Source: Dipylidium caninum (lineage: Eukaryota; Platyhelminthes; Cestoda; Cyclophyllidea; Dipylidiidae). From it: 29,767 nucleotides of DNA. A program made the position numbers and the translations under genes. The stretch lies in assembly GCA_017562135.1 (NCBI GenBank), contig QEYB01000073.1:1-29767 (forward strand), given 5' to 3'. Numbering within the stretch: position 1 is the first letter of the stretch; each line of letters begins with the position of its first letter. Shown here piece after piece: positions 11,058 through 22,135 of the stretch. Below the pieces are notes generated by a model that did no database searches, was not told the origin of the DNA, and was given only the letters and a program-made list of their open reading frames with translations.

Positions 11058-12511
11058 GAAAATAATCGCCTACTTAACGTATCCACCGAAAGAGCCACGT
11101 GCTGCCCAATGGACTTTCAGAAGCGAGACCGTCGAGAGAATGTGGTAAATCTTGGCACTCCAATCTAACGATGCAGAGAGTGCATTCACTTTTGCGTAGA
11201 GAAGCAATTGTTATATCTGGTGGAATTGGAGATTATGCAGCCTTACCTCAACTTCCCCAGGTCACGCATCCAACAGACAACGTGCCCTCCTCTTACTCAC
11301 CGCACGGTCACAGTAAATCTGACGTACAATTACTAGGAGCGTGAATCCGACTGGAAGACTGAATAGTGAGGGTGGATGTTTCATCCCATCGCTAACCAGA
11401 ATCATTTGCCAAGTCCAGACACGTGGGATTCAGCTCATCAGACCCATAATCTGAGAGATGAGTTGCTTCAGTGTGGGTGAATTCTCTTTTCGACATTGAA
11501 GTGTCAAGTAGATAGAGGTTGAGGAGTTGGATGAGGCTGCACTCTTTGAGGGTCGTTCGCGACTTTATTTCTATTTCTTTGACATGCACGTGCCCCAATA
11601 TTACGTCTGAAAATAAGGCATAGCAAACTGGTAGCTCTCACCCATCTCTGCCATGCTGTGCTCCTCAACTGCCCCACTCGCTGAGGAAAAGGTTTTAAGT
11701 GAATGCGTCAAGCATGAAGGGAGAGCGAATGCATGATGTTGGCAAATGCAACTGAAAGGCGTGATGAAATGAAAGCGGTCTGATTCAGCGGTTTGCTCAC
11801 ATTGACGAGACACTTAGTATATTTATCGTCTCACCCATCGGGTCCTCGAGTCGCCCATCGGAGTCAGCATAAATTGAAGAGCAGCATTTTCTTACATTTT
11901 GGCGCGGCAATAGGAATCAAACATTTCAATTTCGGATCATAAATATGATTTCGTCCTACTGAGAAGTAAGATGTCATTTGTTATTCCAAACAAAGTTTTC
12001 TGCGGAGTGCACTGCCAAAATGTGACTTTCTTTGCTTCCTTAATAAATCTAAGTTGACACGAGTAATTAGTTTTTGGGCTGATGTGAACTAAGATTTAAA
12101 GAATAGTGCTGAGCGAATGCATGACACGTTGAAAGCCGTGCCTCGACCAATCAGAGATTCTCGTGGTTTGCTTAATTAGCAATCCTGATCACTAGTGGGT
12201 GTCGTCGTGCTCTCTACTGTAATTCATCCTTTATTCATTTATTAATACCAAAGGTGCGCAGCACAACCTTGGTCATACAGTGGAGAATTGCATCACTTTG
12301 TCAGGTTCGATCCCATTTTTGACTTTTTCTAGTCTTTTTCGTTATTTGACACCATTGCTGCTCCACATTAACTAATTTCATAAGTGATTGCCTTGCAAGA
12401 GGTAATCTTCTTATGATGTATTACAAAGCTAATTCTGCGACCGTTCTTTTGCCATATATTGGTTGACAGGTAGGTTGACCGTGTAGTTACTTGAAATGCA
12501 ACTTTTCTAGC

Positions 12512-13550
12512 ACTCTCGCAGCCTGAATAACTCCAAAGACAAGTTCACTTCAGCCGACGCTGGCATCATAAAACAAACATTCTGCTCCTCGCTCTTCGAC
12601 TCAATTGAGGAGAGATGTCCAACCGATATGGTTACTTTCGATCATGAAGAAGAGTTGGTGGCAATTAGCGATTCTACCACCATTTCTCCCCTCAAGGATC
12701 TAGCCTCCACTGATCCCAACGACCTCTTCTCATTCTTTCTCGACGATGCTTCACTCTCTGTCTCCAACACCCCACCTAACATTGAACGAATATCTACTCT
12801 TTCCTGTGTCATCGATACTCCTTGCCATATTACATCAATCTGCCCGCTGTCTGGTGATGTAGACATTCCACAAGATCTTCTTCATCTTATTGATTCCTCG
12901 ATGACTTACTCGGCACGAAAGAAATCAAAGTCACCTTCGTCGGCACATAATCCTCTTTAACAAGGCAAAACAAGCATGCGATGAAGAATATGTTGAGCGA
13001 GAGCTACCGTCACGAGGACGCAGTCAATTTGGTGGTCTTTCCAACTCACCTCTATGCTTACACAATGAGGATCTTGCTCGTGGTAAACGTGTGGGTTCAC
13101 TTGGTCTTAATCCTCAAAGTCATACACCACTGACCCACTAATAATTGACAGGGTGAACGGTTGGTGCTTAGAGTAGAAGAAAGGCGTCTTATAACTCAAA
13201 TGGGTCACCATGTCCCACAAGCTTTTACTTTGACAAGAAGTGAAGGGCGGGCGATTAAAGCAATGGGCCGAAAGATAGGGAACAAGATCTTAACCGAGGC
13301 AACTCCGGCAAATCGTCAAGAATATCTATCCAGTCTGGAATATCGCGTGGCCGATTGTCACAGGGAAAGCCAGGGCCTCCGTGGCCGTATGACGGAGTCA
13401 GAGAGGGAGATAAACGGTGAGTTGAGGCTGCAATTGGAATCTCAACTCACCATTTTGAGGTGTGGAACAAGGCTTCATCTGTTGAGAAAATTAAGTAAGA
13501 GACGAAAACGCGAATTAGTTCAGGCTGCTCGAGTAAACATTGAATTTTAA
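12512..13550 (+). pseudogene. Intronless, stop-broken copy of a CREB3/OASIS-like bZIP transcription factor
   Basis: Three consecutive frames join without introns. 12512-12960 is an acidic, Ser-rich activation-type region (FDHEEEL, DLFSFFLDDASLS). After a frame change, 12960-13138 continues (KAKQACDEEYVE) to TAATAA. 13161-13550 carries a bZIP-like segment reading LTRSEGRAIKAMGRKIGNK then RQEYLSSLEYRVADC and LRGRMTE. Spacing matches the CREB3 family, where L(T)..E.R..K..RRKI.NK.SA..SR..+.EY...LE.RV..C is typical. The SAQESR core has become LTEATP, so key DNA-contact residues are lost. The lack of introns and the surrounding AT-richer sequence (about 11850-14050) suggest a retrotransposed mRNA with UTRs. 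The Leu heptads continue to about 13440. Confidence 0.75.
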
Positions 13551-14280
13551 CGCCAGGGATTACCCAACCTACTGCGCTGTTAACCTAATCATTTTTATTT
13601 CATATCCCGTAAGATTTTGTGGAAAAGGGGGGTGGGGGAGGGAAGCGGAGGGGAGGGGATATGTTGTTTAGTTCTTTCCTTCCCGAACCAAATTTCAGAG
13701 GAAATCCGTCATCAGAGTTGATGTCTAATTTTCTGCCCTACCATATCCAACTCCTTATTTCTTCCACTGTCTTTTTTAGACAACTTAGTCGCACTTTCTA
13801 TGCTCATGTGTGACAATGATAGCCTCACATTTGTTATGCCTCATTCTGGCTGAACATTCACTCAACTGCCTTTACTGCCTTCGGTGCATTTGTTTCGGCT
13901 TAGTAATACTGGATAGCGTTGTCTATGTTTGTGCTCTTAATTTCATATTTTTGTCTACTTGGGCATTTCTCACCACTTATTTTATTATTGCATTCTTCAT
14001 GCAATTGCATACTTATTAGGCCGAGTATGTCTTAAAAATTCCTATTTATTAGTAGATTTCTTCACGTACTGATGATGTGACACTGGGTATGGGGTTTGTT
14101 TGCACCCTTCACGCATTTTCAGTTGAGGGATTTGCATGTGAAGCCTCAGAATTCGATAGATTCGGTCAGCGAAAGCATCCAAATCTAACACTAGGTAGGA
14201 AGGGCTTCTTTTCTCAAGTATTTATACTCACGTATTGTTTTCAGCGGTGTGCTAGCGAACCACCGATAGTTGCTATTCTT

Positions 14281-14497
14281 GGTGGCTTTGAGGCAAAGCG
14301 GAGAAGGTTGAATTTGCGGCTACAGACGCTTGTTGACACTGGGTGAAAAACTCACTTGAGTAGTAGAGATGCGTGAGTGGCTGTAGAGAGACACTTTGTT
14401 TCGACGGCAACGAGGTGAACTCAAGTGTTTGCATCAGTTTGCAGCCAACAGAGCGAAGACCCAGTGTGTTGGCGCATCAGCCTCGCGACCGAAGATT
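14281..14497. repeat. Segment shared with intron 7 of the intact gene, copy 1
   Basis: It is homologous, in the same orientation, to about 19403-19643. The best stretch is GTAGAGAGACACTTTG then TTCGACGGCAACG and CAGTTTGCAGC. On the minus strand it contains the CTCAAGTG and AACCTTCTCC words that precede the stalk exons of the intact gene, so a stalk-exon remnant in inverted orientation abuts paralog 1 here. Confidence 0.65.
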
Positions 14498-15353
14498 CTT
14501 ACCGCAAGGGTGCAGATGGTTTCCCCTATTCTTCTAAATATGCCGTGGATTGCCTCCTATTCTGTCTTGCATTCAAGTATTTCCTTCGCCATTTCTCTAT
14601 TTCTTGATGGAGAGTGGGGATCCTTGGTTGTTGGTGAATCTTAATGGGTGCCACTTCGTTGATGCACATGTCAAGAACGACTAACCGCTTGCCATCACTC
14701 GTGTCCCAAGGTCTCGTTATGCATCCGTGTGAGTACCTCTTCATTGACTATAAGGATAAGGAAGCGATAACAGTAGATTGCAGAGACCACATTAGGGGCG
14801 ACTAGTGAGCCTCTGATGATGTTTACCTCACTCACGGTCTTCCAACTTTCCGTTACTCTTGCCTCTTCCGCGTCTACGCCTGAAGTATACAATTAGAGTC
14901 TGTGTGCTTGGCCATAGGGATGTGATGGTGGGCATCGAATCAGTCAAGGCTTGCAGAACTGCGGAAGATGCTGTTGAAAAGTATACCCACGGGTATCCTC
15001 AGACAGTCAGCGTCAGTAGACTAGACGGAATGCATCAGTAAGATTTGATGTAGATGCACTGCTGAGTGAGCGACGGCTCTGACTCAGTGTGGTTGATGCC
15101 CTCTTAATGAACAGTAGAGACACGAATTTTGCGAAGACAAGCGCTTGATCACCTTGGATGCTTGCTTGGCGTAAATGGAAGTCAAGGCGCAGTATTCAAG
15201 CTGGATTGGGTTAGGTCAGACCAGCCTTCCGGCATTTGCTTTGAGACGAAGAGCTCGGACTTCCTTCATCCTACTTGTGCCAACACCTCCTATTACCTGC
15301 ACGGTTGCTCGTTTGCTACTTCAGACAACGTGCATGGGGACTTGGTCGTCTAG
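14425..15353 (+). pseudogene. Decayed paralog 1 of the surface-protein gene
   Basis: Exon remnants lie in the order of the intact gene. 14488-14633 holds the VQM..(S/P)W exon with donor GTGAAT. 14711-14805 holds the V-M-x-P...L-I-D-x-K-D-K-E exon, which ends in a TAG created at the old donor. 14918-15015 ends VSVS before GTAGAC. 15115-15209 encodes LGCLLGVNGSQGAVFKLDW, matching LGCLYVSDGILGAVYKIDW of the intact gene. The tail DNVHGDLVV ends in TAG at 15351-15353. The exon at 15115 has lost its first third, and there is no signal exon. Sequence before 14497 is shared with intron 7 of the intact gene. The orientation is opposite to the intact copy. Confidence 0.7.
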
Positions 15354-16479
15354 CCGGGAGGCTGTGAGCAGACACGACGTCTCACCACTTGCCTCCGAAA
15401 TTCCATGAAGTAAAAGCGATAGCAGTTGAAGATGAAGCATTGTTCCAGTGATCAGCAGTGAAATGGACAGGTAATGGGCTAGTTTAAGAGCGTTCTTCGT
15501 CGCTCTGTCTCTATGGCCTCCTAAACCACTCAGCGAACATGCGTAAACAGGAGATCTAATTGGCAGCCAAAGCGGCCGATTGACCCACGCCACTAACTCA
15601 CTCGGTGGAGGGACAGCGGACTTTCTTGACCCTCACGCTATTCAGCAGGCCCGTCAACTGCCTCTGTGAGGGTGGAAGGAATCGTCCATTGCTAAATTGA
15701 CGAGGGTGGCATTGTCAAGATGGTGAAGGCAACTGGGAAGTGGGTTTCAATCGCCTGCCTCCTTCACTCTTGACAACCCCTCTACTCTTCGCTCAGAACG
15801 CTGTTGATGAAGAGACTTGCCGGAGAGCGCTGGCGACCACCAGTAAACGTCGTCCTCGAACTTCAGGCAAGATGCACTCCGAGGTAGGAGGCCTTCTTAG
15901 TGACGACGGGCAATGAGTGACGATGAGTGGGATGAAATAAAGACTCCGAGGTGTGAGCTTCGCAGCCGAGTGGAGAGTGAGAGCTGAAGTATTCTCCATG
16001 CTGATTCGCATGGGACACCCTTGGAGACAGGATTGAGGACACTATCGCGCCTGAGGTTGTCGTCAAGCGAGCAGCTCTTCACCACGATGCTCTGGGTGTC
16101 ATCCATTCAATCGGGAATGTCAGTCAGGAGAGAGTGTGAGATTGGGGGCGGAGAGGGGGTCTCCGGGTTGATAGGAGAAGAAGGAGATTGGTTTGAAGGG
16201 CGTCAAACACAATCAGAGACCACTTTGTGTATTGGCGTTGCTGACACATAAAAACTACACGATGGTTAGCTGCCTTGTCTTGGCGTCGTGTGATGGAGCC
16301 GTCGGCTTCTTCTCACGAGGTGGATCACATTCGTGCGAGCACTGTGAAACACAAAAATTGCGGCAGGAAGACGACAAGACACTGCTGATAGATGGCTTAA
16401 GGCTGGTGTCACTGCTAAGGTCATATTGTTTGTGGCGACTGCAACGACCTCTAAATGTTCCGTAGCGAATGATTTGCTA
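15354..16479. other. Between paralogs 1 and 2: no gene
   Basis: I found no family exon, promoter block or signal exon upstream of paralog 2, so that copy appears to lack its 5' end. A short frame MVSCLVLASCDGAVG at 16262 is the only signal-like start and has no matching donor. Confidence 0.45.
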
Positions 16480-17994
16480 ATACGCTGTGAACTGTTTCCG
16501 AGGGTCAGATCCACTCATTGATTTGCCCGCGATTGTCTACACCGCCTCGTGTACCGGTTGCTTGTGTGCATCTGTGGCCGGAAGAACGTTTCTGCACAGA
16601 ATCAAGTAAAAGCCAACGTTCCACACCTCACTTCAATTGCTCCTACACTCGGGGCGCGTCCCATTCCATCCCTCAGCCACACGACGCACGCATGCTCCGC
16701 CAGCACCCGCCGACATCAGCAATGCCAGCACAAAATCTTCCTCCTACTCACCTAAGTGGTAACTGCTTCTTTCTTGCGCTCGCATTCGCCGTCTCCGTCA
16801 GTCACGCGGAGGTGCAGAGGACCGGCTTTATCCCTCCAAATATGGCGTGGATTGTGTCGCACCCCGACTCAGCTCTGAACGCATTCCCATTTCAATCGCC
16901 ACGTTCCCTGATGCAGTGTGGAATTCGTCGGGTTCCGGTGAGTCCCCACGGCTACTATTTCACCAGTACACTTCTTCAGCACGTCATACGACACTCAACC
17001 GCCTTTCTCACGCGTCTTTCAAGGCTGCTATGAATCCGAAAGAATTTCTCTTTATTGGTGCCAAATATAAGGAGACGGTGACAGTCGCCCGCAGCTAGGG
17101 GAATGTGCGCACATTGGTGAGTCCTCAATGCAATCGAACTAATAGAAGTTGAATTCCACGGACCTTCATGGTGGTGGGCACTGTTGCATCCACAGTATAC
17201 CGCTGCCGTTTCTGATTACACTGACAAACATTTGGCAATTGTTGGCATCACTAAGTGCAACGACATGCCACACTGCCAACTGACGCATTATCACTGATCT
17301 GTGCATGTCTAATCTCCCTCCAAGAAACAGTACACATGAGAACTTCGTGAAGACCACAAAAGAGGTGAAGAAGACTCGACCCGTTGATTGCCTCGCATGC
17401 TTGCATGGTGCAACTCATGGCTGCGGCGCAGTCCTCAAGATCGATTTGGGTCGCTGAAACCATTTCCCATTGAGAGTAGTCTTCATCCGCTTTCCTGCCA
17501 TCCATTTCTGACACATGCATCCACGGTTACACGCTAGAGAAAGTACGCACCCCTTGTCCTCACTCGCCTTTCCTATCACGGTTGGCTCTAAATGTTTTCT
17601 AATATCAGCTCCGCAAATACATCTCCGACGGAAGTTCTTTCGGTTGAATTCGGCCAGTTTGGCGCCCTCGTCGCCTGTTGTCGGCCCCGTGCCACCATGC
17701 AGCTTTCTCGCCACTCTCCTTGCATGCCTTCGCACCAGCCATTCCTCAATGCCGCCTCCAGCTATGTTGTTGGGCGATGGCGAAGGGGATTATTTGCCGT
17801 CATTGGGGTGGCAGAAGCCCGAGTACGGGAATACCTCTGAGTCGCTTCAACAGAAGGACGGTGCTGCAGCTGCCACACTTCCAACAGTCTCGAGGAACAG
17901 ACGCATTCACCGTGTGCTGCCATTTATAAGGTTTCTCGCCGGACTGAGCAAGATGCCAAAGTGCGAACTGTTTGACAAACACGTGGTCTTCTAG
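16480..17994 (+). pseudogene. Decayed paralog 2 of the surface-protein gene
   Basis: Six or seven exon remnants lie in order. 16480-16537 matches the IVNGPIGSTF exon. 16552-16651 keeps all three cysteines of exon 3 (V-x-C-V, F-C, F-N-C-x-Y-T) but has lost both splice sites. 16792-16937 reads HAEVQRTGF then PISIATFPDAVWNSSG after a one-base frame slip, with GTGAGT retained. 17028-17097 reads FLFIGAKYKETVTV and ends in a stop. 17165-17253 has the donor changed from GTAAGC to CTAAGT. 17311-17454 reads NSTHENF..RPVDCLACLHG. The locus ends near a TAG at 17992-17994. The frame slip, stops and lost splice sites mark it as a pseudogene. It runs tail-to-tail with the intact gene. Confidence 0.75.
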
Positions 17995-18598
17995 GAAGCC
18001 CAAGAGGCAGGCTTGAAATGCCTCTGCTTCACCCATCCAACTGGCAAATGTAGTTCACCCATCTGGGCATGGGATTATGGAGCAGTGTGCATGCTCTGAG
18101 GAGGGAGTTGCTACTCCCGCCCTGTAGAACAACTGACCTCACCGATGTGCGTGGTGCGTGAGGGGTGGATGGAGGAGGAACTGCGAACCCCACCGCCGCC
18201 CACTTGCCCTCGAACGGATTAGCAAATCACCGGTTGCTGCCAACATCTGGACGTTGCTGCGTCACCGTCAGTGACGTCAAAGTCGCAATTGTCGACTTAC
18301 TCTACCCAAACTAGCCTTCTGCTTCCCCCCTACTCCCGCCAGTCGGCGTCAGCCTCACGTTGACAACTGACAGGTCTGCTGCTCAGAATGCGTGTGAGGG
18401 ACTTCGCCGTCCGCGCACAGGTTGCTTACTGGTGCGTGCCAATGGCTACTGCTGCTTCGTCGCTTGAGTATTCACTTAGTTAGTTGTCAGACAGTCAGTC
18501 ATTTGGGTGGACGGAGAGGAAGTTAAAGAGGTCATCGGCAACCGATCCCAGTCATGACAGACCAATGAAAGAAGGCTTCGTCATTTACCAATACTGCG

Positions 18599-18604
18599 TT
18601 TATT
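18599..18604 (-). terminator. Polyadenylation signal AATAAA of the surface-protein gene
   Basis: AATAAA on the minus strand, about 145 nt after the TAA stop at 18752-18750, followed by a GT-containing stretch. This is a typical distance for a metazoan 3' UTR, and no other family exon lies between. Confidence 0.6.
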
Positions 18605-18749
18605 TGGTGGCATTTCACAACTGACAGGTGGAACGCGGTGTGCCCTCACAGCGAGGTGTGTAGCCTCGTCGCTAGACGTCCAAGTCCATGTGGAGATTGT
18701 CTGAAATAGCAACAGACAATCGTCAACATAAGAAGAATGCACGCACGAA

Positions 18750-21700
18750 TTAGTGCAAGCCAAATGCTACGGCGAAAACACGGAAGACGAGGAGGTGAAA
18801 CTTGCATGTCAAAAGGAATCCGAGAATGAGGAGGTGCGGAGCTGAAAGGGCCAAACAGACGAGTTGATTGATGGCACAGAGGCAAGAAAGGCGGCCAAGT
18901 GACAACAAGGCCAGCGTGGTGAGGGACATGCGAAACATCTGCATGGCGTACCGAAGTGGGCCTCCACTCACCGTATTCACCGCCTGCGCAACCGGAAGTC
19001 ATTTGAGGTGAGGAGCTTGGAAGGGGTCCGAGGGAGGTGTGCGACGCATGCGATGATGGAGTCGGTGTGGAGCAGGCGGAGGGATGATTGCACGAACCCC
19101 GTGCCTCGTCAGTACCTGGAATCGTCCAAATTGGTATTGTTGGTGGCGTGAAAGCAAAGTGGAGGAGGTTAAGTCTGTGGCTCAGGACGCTTGTTGCCAC
19201 CGAGTCAGAGCCCACTTGAGTGGTATAAGAGGCACGGACTCACCACATTCGCCATTGGCACAAGCAGTAGTCGTTGGAGCTGCTGAGGGTAGTGGAAGAG
19301 GCACGTCGGAGGCGTGCGAGACATGCGAGTCCTGAATTGGTGTAACGCTTTCATGGGAATGATTGCCCGGAGCTTGTGTGTCGGTGGCGCCTAAAATTGT
19401 GAAGGGATTTGGAGCAAAGTGGAGAAGGTTGGATTGTGGCAAAGCGCGTTCGAGTCGAGCATCGGCCATGATCGCCCGTTGGTGACACCGAGGCCAACCC
19501 CACTTGAGTAGCGGAGATGCGTGAGTGGCCGTAGAGAGACACTTTGTTTCGACGGCAACGTGGTGAACTCGAATGTTAGAGTCAGTTTGCAGCAAACAGA
19601 GCGAAGACGCAATATTTTGCCTCATTTGCCTCTCAAGCGAAGATTCTCACTACACGTGGCATTCACCGCCAGGTTTGCTAACTCACGAGTGCCGCTGTCA
19701 GCTACCCGAGCAGGAGGCGGTGAAGCAAGGAAGAGGGGAAGTGGAGAAGTATGAGAGGAGGCAAATGAGGAAGAAGAAGGAGAAGAAGAAGGAGAAGAAG
19801 AGGAGGAAGAAATGTCCCGCGCAATTGCACGGATACATAGGTCGTTCAGTGAAAGCGGAAATTCCCTGTTTTCCGAATATTAATGCATCCGTGTGATGAG
19901 AGACGGAGTCGTGTGAGCTCAGAGGTGGTGGTCAGAATGAGTAGCGCTGGAGGGGTCGTGATCGTAGATGGCGAGACGGGCGGCAGACGCGAACGTTGAC
20001 GTCGATGCACCCAAAATGATGGCGTGTGACGGGTGCGTGGTGCTGAACACCATCTAAGGAGTTGTTTTATTCGAGTGGCAGAAACTTAGGCAATGAAGCT
20101 TTATGGTCAAAATGCCGCAGATACCGCATTAGTTGAAGTCGTTTGAGCTGTATAATAAGAAGATGGACCACGTGGATGTGGCCAATGCCCAGAATGAATC
20201 GCCACTCGCTTTCCCCCCCCCCTGCCCCCAGTGGATGGAGTGCGTGGGTAAGTGGGTGAATGGGTGGGTGGGTGGGTGGGTGGAAGTGCCGCCTTGCCAG
20301 TAAGATGAACATGATGCTGGTGAATGCGGTAGTGAATGAGTGAGTCTGTGCATGCATGTGTGAGCTTTCCAGCCTACAATCCTGGATGCTCGAATAAAGG
20401 AGGGAGGAGAGAGTGCAGACATAAGATCAGATGGGCAGTTGACTGGCCTGACCTACCCCAATCTATCTTGTAGACCGCGCCTAAAATCCCATCTGAGACA
20501 TATAAGCAACCGAGGTAATCAACAGGACCTTTTCTCCTCACGTCAATTGTGAAATTCGCAAACTTTTCATCCGTGCTCTTGCCTGCAAAAAGAGTATCCA
20601 CGATGAGGTTGCGCTTTTATCCATTTAGGCTGGGACCAAGATTCAAGTGTCAACGGTAAGTTGCGTTTAGCTTACTGATGACAACCATTCGCGGGGAGAG
20701 GGGTGTTGAGTCGACCTCTGAATGATCCCAAACCGTGTAGTCTTCGGTTGCACCAGTGCCCGTCACTATCTCAATCTGGGCAAACACAAAGACTGTGAGT
20801 GCATAATTCGGACATTGCGATAAGAGATGTGGCAATTGCGGGGAAAGTCGGAGGAGTGGCGAGATTTAGCCAGCTAGCTAACTAAGCCAGACTGCGTGGC
20901 AGACTCACCCAGTTAGTCGCACGGTGGTATCTGCACGTGACTGTCACCTTCTCCTTGTCTTTAGCGTCAATGAGGAGGGAGTCGTGTGGATCCATGACGA
21001 GGCCTTCGGTGGCTGGCGAGAAAGGCGGTTAGTGTTGTTGGCGGCAGCACAAATAAATGGAGTGATGAGTTGGTTGCCTTGCAGACTCACCACCACTCGA
21101 ATCCCACACCCCGTTAGGAAAGAAGGCAATTGAAATGGGCACTCCCCTGTAGTTATGATAGTGGAAGATGATCCACGAAACATCTCGTCGGATGGAGCCG
21201 TTCATCTGCACCTCCGCGTGACAATCAGAGACTGGCGAAGCAGGAGACGGAGAGCGTTAGTATTGCGGGGAGAATGGGGAGTGGACTTGCTGTTTGTGTT
21301 GTTGATGCGAGGTGCTGGAGGAGCGTGCACGTGCACGTGGTGCGTTGATGAGGAATGGAGAAGTACGTACTCTGAGTGTAGTAACAAGTGAAGTATTCAG
21401 TGGAAAATCCTCCTTCCCTTATGTCGGAGCAGTTGAGTTTTTCGGACATGCTGTACACGCAGACTTGCTAATTGGAAAAGTGAAAAAAAGAAGTCACGAA
21501 TAAACATTAGAAGACCTCGATGAGAAGAAAAGTCAACTCACGTGGTATTTGGCTGGAAGTGAAAAGTTGAGGTGGAACGTGCTGCCGATGGGACCGTTCA
21601 CGATTCTGCTTTCACCTCCTTCAATTGGACGCCCTGCCAATTGCGCGTCTGCAAATGGAACATTAAAACACGTCACCAAAACATCATTTCCTCGTCGTCA

Positions 21701-22091
21701 TCCACCACTGCCCTCCACCGCTTCCTCCTTCTCCTCTCACATCCTCTCCCACCTGACCCCGCCAAATCCCCCTCGCCTCACACGACTGCCCAGGTGAACA
21801 TTCTCGCAGTGAAAGGTCGCTCCACTCTCGGGCAGGGCAGCATCGCCATGAGGCACACGACTACCGTCTGTCTGCGTGACGCTGTTCACACTGCCACCGA
21901 GTCCCCTCGGTGCAACAAGGCGCGATCGAGTGACTGGCAAGTGTTTCAAGTGAGGCTGATGTGGAGCTGAGGAGCGGTGAGTGAATGTGCCAACCAGTGC
22001 GGCGGAGTGGAAGGGGACGGGGACGGGGACGCCACTTACTTGCGTGGATGCAGATGAGGCCGAAGAAGAGGACTGTTGTTTCTCGCAGCAT
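18750..22091 (-). CDS. Secreted, probably GPI-anchored six-cysteine surface protein (10 exons, 369 aa)
   Basis: Exons, 5' to 3' on the minus strand: 22091-22040, 21648-21542, 21467-21371, 21231-21091, 21012-20909, 20775-20676, 20582-20457, 19390-19244, 19115-18972, 18841-18750. All introns are GT..AG, phases agree at each junction, and the sum is 1110 nt. Residues 1-17 form a signal peptide (MLRETTVLFFGLICIHA). Residues 18-242 are the ectodomain with cysteines 56, 66, 81, 89, 159 and 226 and N-glycosylation sequons at 45, 65, 96 and 210. Residues 243-339 are a Pro/Ser/Thr-rich stalk encoded by two similar exons, with a sequon at 252. Residues 341-369 are a hydrophobic tail resembling a GPI signal. 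The exons recur in degraded form at 14.4-15.4 kb and 16.5-18.0 kb, which supports the boundaries. The protein is likely displayed on or shed from the cell surface. It recalls cestode gp50 antigens, but this is recollection only. An alternative last exon could end at a TAG about 80 nt further on, which the paralogs share. Confidence 0.85.
18972..19390 (-). repeat. Tandemly duplicated stalk exons (phase 1-1)
   Basis: The exons at 19390-19244 (147 nt) and 19115-18972 (144 nt) of the surface-protein gene are copies of each other. Both start and end in phase 1, so either can be added or lost without shifting the frame. Shared features are a TD.A start, NH, TP, SH.SH, PLP.S and a C-A-x-G-E-x-G end directly before GTGAGT. 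The duplication includes upstream intron sequence: both share a block reading AACCTYCTCCACTTTGC before the acceptor. The products are Pro/Ser/Thr/His-rich and probably form an O-glycosylated stalk. Confidence 0.8.
19403..19643. repeat. Segment shared with 14.3-14.5 kb, copy 2
   Basis: It lies inside intron 7 (20456-19391) of the intact surface-protein gene, immediately before the first stalk exon. On the plus strand it reads into a block similar to the 5' side of exon 4 of paralog 1 (GAAGATTCT). This suggests an inversion or gene-conversion junction between the oppositely oriented family members. Confidence 0.6.
19767..19812. repeat. GAA/GGA purine tract in intron 7
   Basis: An almost pure purine stretch built from AAGAAGGAGAAG units. 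On the minus (gene) strand it is a polypyrimidine tract. It is not coding, although it gives an open frame of Lys/Glu on the plus strand. Confidence 0.75.
20245..20283. repeat. GGGT minisatellite in intron 7
   Basis: Imperfect GTGGGTAA/GTGGGTGAA units pass into five or more pure GGGT repeats. A C10 run lies just upstream at 20213-20222. G-runs of three at four-base spacing could form a G-quadruplex on the plus strand, i.e. the template strand of the minus gene. Confidence 0.8.
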
Positions 22092-22126
22092 TTGGCGTCA
22101 GGTGAGACGTCCACCGCGTGCGCTCC

Positions 22127-22135
22127 CCTTTTATC
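22127..22135 (-). promoter_or_regulatory. TATA-like box of the surface-protein gene
   Basis: GATAAAAGG on the minus strand lies 36 bp upstream of the ATG at 22091. A paralogous promoter at 9358-9366 has GATAAATGG at the same distance (37 bp) from its own ATG. Conserved position in diverged flanks supports a core-promoter role. Confidence 0.6.

Noticed and set aside
12260..12320. GGTTCGATCCC resembling a tRNA B box
   Set aside because: No A box or cloverleaf can be formed with the upstream sequence.
19735..19896. Lys/Glu-rich frame over the GAA tract
   Set aside because: A translation of a simple repeat inside an intron of the minus-strand gene.
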